Source of the DNA: CAZNXE01 sp964576465
Lineage (GTDB): Bacteria > Planctomycetota > Planctomycetia > Pirellulales > JAEUIK01
Reading direction: 5' to 3'
Assembly: GCA_964576465.1 (NCBI GenBank)
Contig: CAZNXE010000286.1
Coordinates: 1 to 7,584, forward strand
Length of the DNA stretch: 7,584 nt
The first letter of the stretch is position 1. Every line of letters begins with the position of its first letter. A program made the position numbers and the translations under genes. The notes beneath the pieces are model-generated. The model saw only the letters and a program-made list of their open reading frames with translations. It did not search any database and had not been told where the DNA came from. This document shows, in pieces, positions 1 to 5,166 of the stretch.

Positions 1-56
1 AGCGAGGGAACGCAGTGTATTGCCGGTTGGTCCCTCGCTCACGCGTCGGGTTGGTT
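1..56. repeat. Inverted-repeat (REP-like) intergenic element
   Basis: AGCGAGGGA at 1-9 is the exact reverse complement of TCCCTCGCT at 31-39, giving a 9-bp stem around a 21-base spacer. The heptamer GGTTGGT occurs at 25-31 and again at 49-55, flanking the right arm and an ACGCGT palindrome at 41-46. The element lies just downstream of the minus-strand VOC gene, so it could fold in that transcript's 3' end and act as a terminator or stabiliser. No T-tract is visible because the window begins at the first stem base. The compact palindromic build suggests a dispersed repeat, but only one copy is present here. Confidence 0.5.
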
Positions 57-78
57 ACATTCTCATTCGCCGCTCGCC

Positions 79-492
79 TTAAACCGTCTTCTCAACCGCC
101 GGTGGGTAGGTGGCCACTTCGATGTGATAACCGTTGGGGTCGTGGAAGAATATCTGCGTAACTCCGGTCGTTGGCACGGTGTTTGTGACGTATTCGATTC
201 CTAATGCGTCTAACTGCTTAGAGACGGCACCGATGTCGGGTGTGTGGAACGCCACGTGATCGGCCCTTTTGCTCAATCGCCCGCCCGCAGAGTTGGCGTC
301 AGCGTCGATGATCAGATGGATCTGCACGCCGTACCCGAAAAGCCAAGCACCGGGAAAGTCAAAGTCGGGCCGCTTGATCTCGCGAAATCCCAGCACATTG
401 CAATAGAAATCAATCGTCTCCTGAAGCTTATCCAGCTCTCGGGTAGCCCGGGCAATGTGATTCACCGATTCCAAGGGCAAAGGCTGCGACAT
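79..492 (-). CDS. VOC (glyoxalase/bleomycin-resistance fold) family metalloprotein
   Basis: Predicted 137-aa protein of the vicinal oxygen chelate superfamily, which includes glyoxalase I, FosA-type transferases and extradiol dioxygenases. It has the usual two beta-alpha-beta-beta-beta repeats: residues about 9-63 (NHIARA, FYCNVLGF, GAWLFGYG, IHLI) and about 77-128 (DHVAFHTPD, FFHDPNGYHIEVATY). The likely metal ligands fall in the expected places: His12, His59, His79 and Glu125. The stretch KRPDFDFPGAWLFGYG resembles the plant glyoxalase I-like clade more than E. coli GloA, which has Glu at the second ligand position. Substrate is therefore unassigned; lactoylglutathione lyase activity should not be assumed. 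Start: the ATG at 492 is preferred because the protein then begins a few residues before the first strand and has a GGTGG seven bases upstream; an in-frame ATG at 519 would add nine residues with no fold support. No signal peptide, so cytoplasmic. Monocistronic in this window, and transcribed away from the gene at 666. Confidence 0.9.
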   Translation of the reverse strand: MSQPLPLESVNHIARATRELDKLQETIDFYCNVLGFREIKRPDFDFPGAWLFGYGVQIHLIIDADANSAGGRLSKRADHVAFHTPDIGAVSKQLDALGIEYVTNTVPTTGVTQIFFHDPNGYHIEVATYPPAVEKTV

Positions 493-665
493 GCTGCGAC
501 CACCAATCTGCCAAAACACTGGGATTTCGAGGTCTCCATGCGACCTCTTCGAGAGACGACACTATATCGCCTGCGGGCGGCCGACGAAAGAATCTCGAAA
601 ATTCTTGTAAGTCGCCGACCCCTCAAGCAGTGGTTATCCTCCGCGGATGATACGTGAGAACAGAC

Positions 666-1052
666 ATGATGCGACGAACGAAGCTGCGAGTATTGACGAC
701 ATGCGTGATGGTATTGGCATGCAACACAGGGTGGTCGCGTGCGCTCGGGCAGGGCGATGACGCGACGGAGATACAAACCGTGGCATTCGGGGAGTTGAAA
801 ATCTCGCTAAATCGGGGAGGCCACATCTTGCCTCTGGACAACCTAGGCCATCTTGCCAAGAGACCCAGTGCGATACGCATGGCGATTCATAAGATAGCGG
901 GACTCCCAGAGGACGAAATCGATAGTGAACTCTTGGGAAAGGTATCCGTTGTCGTATTGCTAGCCCTCTCCGCTCGCCCGGCTTGTACCGATTGCACGGA
1001 TTTTCTCGATTCTGCGTGCCCTTCGCGCCGATATATCCGGCAGAGGCAGTAG
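666..1052 (+). CDS. Hypothetical secreted protein, possibly frameshifted
   Basis: Predicted 128-aa protein that I do not recognise. The N-terminus looks like a Sec signal peptide: MMRRTKLR, then a hydrophobic run (VLTTCVMVLACNTG) ending near a possible cleavage site around ALGQ. The middle (TEIQTVAFGELKISLN, LPEDEIDSELLG) reads like a normal soluble protein. The last 28 residues after VVVLLALSA look out of frame: rich in Cys, Arg and Asp with no secondary-structure pattern. The reading frame two bases on is open from 929 to the stop at 1151-1153 and gives a more protein-like tail (FCVPFAPIYPAEAVAFDSGG), so the true gene may end at 1153 after a frameshift. The start is uncertain among GTG 654, ATG 666 and ATG 669; no strong Shine-Dalgarno is present. 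Codon use is unlike the neighbours, with several ATA, CTA and AGA codons, which suggests a degenerate or recently acquired gene. It could be non-coding. Confidence 0.4.
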   Translation: MMRRTKLRVLTTCVMVLACNTGWSRALGQGDDATEIQTVAFGELKISLNRGGHILPLDNLGHLAKRPSAIRMAIHKIAGLPEDEIDSELLGKVSVVVLLALSARPACTDCTDFLDSACPSRRYIRQRQ

Positions 1053-1166
1053 CGTTTGACTCCGGTGGCTTGTCTTCGCGGTCACTCGTGCTAGCACCCA
1101 ACACCCTAATCCTGACAAGGTCCAGGGCAGGTGAACTGTCCACAGGCACCTAACCAAAAACACTTC

Positions 1167-1174
1167 GGGGGAAG
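1167..1174 (+). promoter_or_regulatory. Ribosome-binding site of the lipoprotein gene
   Basis: GGGGGAAG lies eight bases before the ATG at 1183. This purine-rich, well-spaced site fixes the start of the small lipoprotein and supports it as a real gene. Confidence 0.65.
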
Positions 1175-1182
1175 TAGACATC

Positions 1183-1551
1183 ATGAAACGCTTGGTCATG
1201 GCCAGTTTGGTGTGCTTGGTCTTCGCGACCAGCACGGGATGTTACGCTTTGGATCGCCTCTTCATGTGTCACCGCGGATGCTACGGCGGTGGCGGTGGTG
1301 GATGCGGTGGTTGGGGATGCGAAAGGTACCCAGGTGCATTGTGTGCCAGCGACCGCGCAGGCTGCGATTCGTGCGATCAGTGTGGCCACTACACGGGTCC
1401 ACCGCACGACTACCATCCGCAGTACGGAGGACCGCCCTCTGGCGCCGTTTGGAGTGACGGACCAGCTGTGCAGCGAAGCCAGCCAACGCCGGCTGAGGGT
1501 GTTCCGCCCGGCAGCCAAACACGCCGAAGATACAGCGGCACATACCGCTAA
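1183..1551 (+). CDS. Small Cys/Gly-rich lipoprotein
   Basis: Predicted 122-aa lipoprotein. MKRLVMASLVCLVFA forms a short positively charged and hydrophobic signal peptide, ending in the lipobox-like STGC, so lipidation at Cys20 is expected and the mature protein should be membrane-anchored outside the cytoplasm. The mature part has eight more cysteines (29, 33, 41, 46, 54, 61, 64, 67), including C61-x2-C64-x2-C67, a Gly-rich stretch at 35-45 and His at 30, 69, 75 and 78. The C-terminal half is Pro/Gly/Gln-rich and ends in the basic RRRYSGTYR. No catalytic domain is recognisable. Cysteine density suggests disulfides or metal binding, but that is an inference. A strong ribosome-binding site precedes the start and a strong terminator follows about 55 bases after the stop, so it is probably the last gene of its transcript. 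Similar short Gly/Cys-rich lipoproteins are, from memory, common in planctomycetes. Confidence 0.8.
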   Translation: MKRLVMASLVCLVFATSTGCYALDRLFMCHRGCYGGGGGGCGGWGCERYPGALCASDRAGCDSCDQCGHYTGPPHDYHPQYGGPPSGAVWSDGPAVQRSQPTPAEGVPPGSQTRRRYSGTYR

Positions 1552-1572
1552 GGCAGCGACAAATCAAAGATC

Positions 1573-1588
1573 CGCGGCGCATGCCGCG
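1573..1588. other. Small GC-rich hairpin after the lipoprotein gene
   Basis: CGCGGC at 1573-1578 and GCCGCG at 1583-1588 form a 6-bp perfect stem around the tetraloop GCAT. It sits between the lipoprotein stop codon and the main terminator, with no T-tract of its own. It may stabilise the 3' end of the transcript. Confidence 0.35.
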
Positions 1589-1606
1589 AATACGAAGCAG
1601 CCGTGG

Positions 1607-1644
1607 CCGCCGCACGATCTTCATTGGTCGTGCGGCGGTTTTTT
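1607..1644 (+). terminator. Rho-independent terminator
   Basis: CCGCCGCACGA (1607-1617) pairs perfectly with TCGTGCGGCGG (1628-1638), giving an 11-bp GC-rich stem with a 10-base loop. Six consecutive T residues follow at 1639-1644. This is a textbook intrinsic terminator on the plus strand and ends transcription of the lipoprotein gene. It also insulates the ThDP enzyme gene downstream. Confidence 0.9.
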
Positions 1645-1704
1645 GTGCGCGCAAGTGCTAACATCGTGCGACACTCAAGCCATTCGTCGATTCACATCGG
1701 GTGC

Positions 1705-1735
1705 CACTGCTGGCTTGTCCAGCAGTGCTTTGTTT
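1705..1735. repeat. Palindromic intergenic element (REP-like hairpin)
   Basis: CACTGCTGG (1705-1713) and CCAGCAGTG (1719-1727) form a perfect 9-bp stem with the 5-base loop CTTGT, followed by the T-rich CTTTGTTTG. It resembles a second terminator, but the strong terminator only 60 bases upstream already ends the preceding gene. The flank GGGTGC plus this hairpin matches my recollection of a sequence dispersed between genes in planctomycete genomes. I therefore favour a repeat element, with weak termination as a possible effect. Confidence 0.55.
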
Positions 1736-1752
1736 GACGGTCCTTCCCCACA

Positions 1753-1780
1753 TTGATTCGCCCGGCTGTTCGCGTACACT
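1753..1780 (+). promoter_or_regulatory. Candidate sigma70-type promoter of the ThDP enzyme gene
   Basis: TTGATT (1753-1758) and TACACT (1775-1780) match four of six consensus bases each and are 16 bases apart. Transcription would begin near 1787 and leave a leader of about 70 bases. The pair lies after both upstream hairpins and before the start codon, as expected for a separately transcribed gene. The remainder of the 1552-1856 gap (1645-1704, 1781-1844) shows nothing else I can name. Confidence 0.35.
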
Positions 1781-1844
1781 CGGGGGGCTCGTCGGGAGCA
1801 TCCAACAACGGTTGGCTTTTGTATCCGACAATGACGTCAATCTC

Positions 1845-1850
1845 GGGGAG
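1845..1850 (+). promoter_or_regulatory. Ribosome-binding site deciding the ThDP enzyme start
   Basis: GGGGAG lies six bases before the ATG at 1857. It favours this start over an in-frame GTG at 1701, which falls inside the palindromic element and would add 52 residues without domain support. Confidence 0.65.
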
Positions 1851-1856
1851 ATCCAC

Positions 1857-3563
1857 ATGCCGAAGACTGGCAGCCACGTGATGCTCGATATGTTGGCCTC
1901 TGCCGGCGTGCGTTATTTGTTCGGAAACCCGGGCACGACCGAGTTGCCGCTGATCGACGCCATGCTCGATGAATCGCGAATCGAGTACATCCTTGGCCTG
2001 CAAGAAGTTCCCGTGATGGCGATGGCCGACGGCTATGCCCAGGCATCGCGCGGGATTGGCTTCGTAAACCTGCATATCAGTTGCGGTCTCGGCCATGCGA
2101 TGGGCATTCTTTACAACGCCCATCGTGCCGGCACACCGTTGTTGGTTACCGCTGGGCAACAAGACAGGCGGCTGATGTTCCAGGAGCCGATTTTGGGCGG
2201 CGACATGGTCGAAGTGGCCCGACCGTGGACCAAGTGGTCGGTGGAAGTTCAACGCATCGACGACTTGCCCTCGGCGATTCGCCGCGCGGTGCAAACCGCC
2301 CTCACGCCACCCACCGGGCCTGTGTTCCTTTCGATCCCCGTTGACATTCTGGCCGAAGTGGCCGAGTTGCCGGAGATCGAATTGACGCCTCCGTCGCTTC
2401 CCGATCCGCACGTCCGCCCTCCGGAGCAGGCCATCCGTCGTGCGGGGGAAGTGCTGGCCGCGGCAAAAAACCCAGGCATCTTGGTAGGCAGTCGCGTGAG
2501 GGAGTGCGACGCCGTCGACGAGATGGTTGCCGTGGCCGAGGCGCTCGGCGCGCCGGTCATTTCCGAACCTGGCACGACCCACGGACGGCTGAGTTTTCCG
2601 GCCGATCATCCGCTAACCGCGCAGGGGCTACCGCTATGGTCGCCCGAAGTTCGCCAGCGTTTGGACGAGTTCGACGTGCTGTTGGTAGCAGGGCTCGATA
2701 TGCTCCGCGAGTACGTCTACCACGAGCCGGCACGTGCGATTCCCGAACATCTGCAGTTGGTGCAAATCGATCAAGACCCGTGGCAGCTCGGCAAGAACTA
2801 TCCGCTAGAGGTCGGCGTGATCGGTCACCTCAAGCCGAGTCTGGCCGAGTTAGGCGCGCGGCTTACCGGAGAAATGACCGCCGAACAGCAGTCCGCCGCG
2901 ACACAGCGTCGCGCCGAGCGGATTGCGGCCCACGAGGCATCGCGACAGCAACTTCGTGAACAAATCGATCAGCAACGCGACGCACGGCCAATGACGCCAC
3001 TGACGTTGATGGATAGCATCGCCCGCGTGATTCCGCCCAATGTGGCGGTGATTGAAGAGGCCGTAACCACGACGAACACCGTCTTAGAGCGGCTCGGTGC
3101 GCTGCGGAATACCTCGGGCTACTTTGGCCATCGCGGTTGGGCACTTGGTTGGGGGCTGGGATGCACGCTCGGTGTTCAGCTTGCTTGGCCCGAGCGTCCG
3201 GTGTTGGGCATCTTGGGCGAAGGTGCGGCGATGTATGGCATTCAAGGTTTATGGTCCGCGGCACGCTATAAAATTCCGGCGACGTTTGTCATTAGTAACA
3301 ATGCCCAGTATCAGATTCTCAAAATCGGCGCGCAGGGCATGGAGTTGCCACACGCCCAAGCCGGTGAATTTGTGGGGCTCGATCTCAACGAGCCAGAAGT
3401 CGACTTGGTGTCGCTGGCCAAGTCGCTGGGGATTGAAGCCGTGCGAATCGATGATCCCGACGACCTCAGCGATGCCGTGTCCGAGTCGCTTGCCGGCGAT
3501 GTTCCACGGTTGATCGACGTGCCGATTCAACGGGAAACTCCCAAGCGGTTGAACTACGGGTAA
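1857..3563 (+). CDS. Thiamine diphosphate-dependent enzyme, benzoylformate decarboxylase-like
   Basis: Predicted 568-aa cytoplasmic enzyme of the acetolactate synthase/pyruvate decarboxylase superfamily, with the usual Pyr, central and PP domains. The N-terminal domain (about 1-175) closely follows benzoylformate decarboxylase (BFD): FGNPGTTELP at 22-31, LQE with the activating Glu50, DGYAQAS at 58-64 and NLH with His73. The central domain (about 188-335) carries YVYHEP, whose His289 matches the second active-site His of BFD. The PP domain (about 378-555) has GEGAAMY at 454-460 and SNN at 480-482, the ThDP/Mg2+ motif. By family knowledge it should decarboxylate or carboligate a 2-oxo acid; the substrate cannot be read from sequence. 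Oddities: Glu455 replaces the near-universal metal-binding Asp of GDG, and Thr27 sits where BFD has Ser26. A charged helical stretch at about 336-377 links the central and PP domains. It is longer than MdlC (528 aa). It converges with the next gene, 20 bases apart. Automated annotation may call it an acetolactate synthase large subunit; the His pair argues for the decarboxylase-like branch. Confidence 0.9.
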   Translation: MPKTGSHVMLDMLASAGVRYLFGNPGTTELPLIDAMLDESRIEYILGLQEVPVMAMADGYAQASRGIGFVNLHISCGLGHAMGILYNAHRAGTPLLVTAGQQDRRLMFQEPILGGDMVEVARPWTKWSVEVQRIDDLPSAIRRAVQTALTPPTGPVFLSIPVDILAEVAELPEIELTPPSLPDPHVRPPEQAIRRAGEVLAAAKNPGILVGSRVRECDAVDEMVAVAEALGAPVISEPGTTHGRLSFPADHPLTAQGLPLWSPEVRQRLDEFDVLLVAGLDMLREYVYHEPARAIPEHLQLVQIDQDPWQLGKNYPLEVGVIGHLKPSLAELGARLTGEMTAEQQSAATQRRAERIAAHEASRQQLREQIDQQRDARPMTPLTLMDSIARVIPPNVAVIEEAVTTTNTVLERLGALRNTSGYFGHRGWALGWGLGCTLGVQLAWPERPVLGILGEGAAMYGIQGLWSAARYKIPATFVISNNAQYQILKIGAQGMELPHAQAGEFVGLDLNEPEVDLVSLAKSLGIEAVRIDDPDDLSDAVSESLAGDVPRLIDVPIQRETPKRLNYG

Positions 3564-3583
3564 CTGCCGAGAGTGAGAATGAG

Positions 3584-4960
3584 TTACGCGTCATCCGTCG
3601 CACCCGCAATATTCTTTTGCATACGCTGGTTTGCTCGTTCGACCAGGAAATCGACCCACTCTTGGAGGTCTTCGTCGTAGTCGAGTCGCAGCCGCTGGGT
3701 TACCAGTTGGCGTAGCGGCGTCGGAAAAACGGCCGCGCCGTAGACCGCGCCCATCATGGCGCCCATCAATTGTGCCGTGGAGTCGGTGTCGTGTCCGAAT
3801 TCCAACGCGAGTTGGATCGAGGCCAACGGCTCGTAGCGACACAACTGGGCGATTGCCATGCACGCGGCGAAGTTGACGTGCCCTTCCCACCACGTCCGGG
3901 CGCCGAGTTCCTCTTCAAGAATGTCGAACAGTCGGGCCGGCTTTTGTTCCGCGCGGCGAGCAGCATCCGCCGCGAAATCGAGCCAACGTGTCGTAGGGCG
4001 CCCTACGAAACGTACGTCGGCATATCGAAACGGATCTGTCTGACGCATGGCCTGTTCCATGGCTTGCCATGCCAGCGGAACAGAAGTCGGTGCATCATCG
4101 TCGACGGGCTTGTCACGAACCGCAAGCGCGGCTGCCAAGCCTGCGACAATGGCCGAGGTAATATCTTTGGCGGGCCCGTTGTCGAAGAAGCCGAGACGGT
4201 AGGCGGCGCGATAGGCTAGTTTCGGCTGTCCGGCGAACTCCGCGGCAAGCGGCGGTAGCGCCATCTGTCCGGCTACGGTGTCGATGCCACTCCACAGCCG
4301 CGCCGGCGGCCGGGCCTGCGTGAGATCGCGGTTCCCCAAGACCCACCGCGAGGCCAAATTCCATTCGTGTAGCCAGTCCTCTACCAGTTCAGCGTAGCCA
4401 GGCCGAGCGAGCAACGCTGTGTCCTCGCCGTATGCGATCATCTCTCGAGCAAGATCTTTGCGCGAAAGAGTTGTTTTGCCTGCGGAATGTGCGCGCCGCA
4501 TCGCACGGATCAAAATGATTTTCATCCGCGAATCGTCGGTCACTGTGCCCGCGGGCGCTTTGGTTGTCCAAGGTCCGTAGGAATGCGTCTCGGGCCGCAG
4601 ATCGCCGTAAGGCAACAAGGTAAACGCCGCCGCGCGATCGCGGAGTGCTTCCTCATCGAGCACTTCATCGTCGGACCACTGTTTGATCGACGTCGTATGT
4701 TTTGACAGCTCGTCGTGTGTCTTAAACTCCAATGGTCCCCCGGCCGCATCGCCGATCAGAGAGCCAAGTAGCATGCCGAAGATGCGATCGCGCAGGTTAT
4801 CTGATGTGGATTGATGTGTCGCAAAGGCGGCTTCTGCCTGTCGCGCATCGTGGAATGCGGTTCGGCTAAGGACAGCAAATGGAACACCGCAAGCGACCGC
4901 GCGCGTCGCGCGACCGAGAAACATTCGACGGTCAATGGATGGGTCTGAACGTGTTTTCAC
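3584..4960 (-). CDS. Tat-exported ADP-ribosylglycohydrolase-family protein
   Basis: Predicted 458-aa member of the ADP-ribosylglycohydrolase family (DraG/ARH type), enzymes that remove ADP-ribose from proteins or small molecules using two Mg2+ ions. Signatures are GMLLGSLIGDAAGGPLEF at 62-79, TDDS at 141-144 and GHDTDST at 389-395; the TDD and DTD aspartates are the expected metal ligands. The N-terminus DRRMFLGRATR (RR at 11-12) followed by a hydrophobic stretch at 21-31 is a twin-arginine signal, so the folded enzyme should be exported, unlike classical cytoplasmic DraG. Start: GTG at 4960 is chosen because AGGAA lies nine bases upstream and the RR then sits at a typical depth. In-frame ATGs at 4987, 5005, 5017 and 5023 lengthen the N-region by 9-21 residues and have weaker ribosome-binding sites. 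About 65 residues separate the first two motifs, more than I expect for minimal family members. Specific substrate unknown. Convergent with the ThDP enzyme, with no room for a dedicated terminator between them. Confidence 0.88.
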   Translation of the reverse strand: MKTRSDPSIDRRMFLGRATRAVACGVPFAVLSRTAFHDARQAEAAFATHQSTSDNLRDRIFGMLLGSLIGDAAGGPLEFKTHDELSKHTTSIKQWSDDEVLDEEALRDRAAAFTLLPYGDLRPETHSYGPWTTKAPAGTVTDDSRMKIILIRAMRRAHSAGKTTLSRKDLAREMIAYGEDTALLARPGYAELVEDWLHEWNLASRWVLGNRDLTQARPPARLWSGIDTVAGQMALPPLAAEFAGQPKLAYRAAYRLGFFDNGPAKDITSAIVAGLAAALAVRDKPVDDDAPTSVPLAWQAMEQAMRQTDPFRYADVRFVGRPTTRWLDFAADAARRAEQKPARLFDILEEELGARTWWEGHVNFAACMAIAQLCRYEPLASIQLALEFGHDTDSTAQLMGAMMGAVYGAAVFPTPLRQLVTQRLRLDYDEDLQEWVDFLVERANQRMQKNIAGATDDA

Positions 4961-4969
4961 GGCATGTGT

Positions 4970-4974
4970 TTCCT
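4970..4974 (-). promoter_or_regulatory. Ribosome-binding site supporting a GTG start
   Basis: Read on the minus strand, AGGAA lies nine bases before the GTG at 4960. It is the best Shine-Dalgarno among the possible starts of the ADP-ribosylglycohydrolase gene and places the twin-arginine pair 11 residues from the N-terminus. Confidence 0.55.
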
Positions 4975-5079
4975 GACGACAGTCCATTGTAGTCGGTTTT
5001 CGCATCCTATTTGGCATCCTCATCGATCGGTGCTAGGGCGGTTCGTGCAGTGAGGTTACCACGATGGTCGAAACACCTT

Positions 5080-5106
5080 TTGCCAGCCTGGCATGTGTGC
5101 GATAGT
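5080..5106 (+). promoter_or_regulatory. Candidate promoter/operator in the divergent region before cax
   Basis: TGCCAGCCTGGCA at 5081-5093 is a perfect 13-base palindrome with a central C, the size of a small dimeric-regulator site. It overlaps TTGCCA (5080-5085), a five-of-six match to a -35 box. Possible -10 matches are GATAGT (5101-5106, spacing 15) or TAGTGT (5103-5108, spacing 17), both imperfect. If real, a bound regulator would block the promoter. The region separates the divergent hydrolase and antiporter genes, so it could control either one. Confidence 0.3.
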
Positions 5107-5113
5107 GTGGTTT

Positions 5114-5129
5114 CTCGCATCCCTGCGAG
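5114..5129 (+). other. Leader hairpin before cax
   Basis: CTCGCA (5114-5119) and TGCGAG (5124-5129) form a perfect 6-bp stem with a TCCC loop, ending 37 bases before the cax start codon. It would lie in the 5' leader if transcription begins near 5113. No T-tract follows, so it is not a terminator. No known riboswitch class is recognised. Confidence 0.35.
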
Positions 5130-5166
5130 GATTCCGGCCACTTTTCTTGAATACATGGCGTAACCC

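Noticed and set aside
1088..1097. GTGCTAGCAC palindrome upstream of the lipoprotein gene as an operator
   Set aside because: Ten bases with no nearby promoter boxes; a palindrome this short is not strong evidence alone.
634..1149. 171-codon open frame on the minus strand opposite the hypothetical gene
   Set aside because: No signal peptide or domain pattern, Pro/Arg/Ser-rich composition and no ribosome-binding site; the plus strand gives a signal peptide instead.
1284..1320. GGT/GGC-rich run as a tandem repeat
   Set aside because: It is simply the Gly codons of the lipoprotein; units are irregular and too few to call a repeat array.
1701..1856. N-terminal extension of the ThDP enzyme to a GTG at 1701
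   Set aside because: The added residues are encoded by the palindromic element and the candidate promoter region, match nothing in the family, and the ATG at 1857 has a well-spaced GGGGAG.
1692..2609. 305-codon open frame on the minus strand
   Set aside because: It lies antisense to the 5' region and much of the ThDP enzyme gene, has no family-like sequence, is rich in His/Arg/Gln as expected for a GC-driven shadow frame, and the plus-strand gene is unambiguous.
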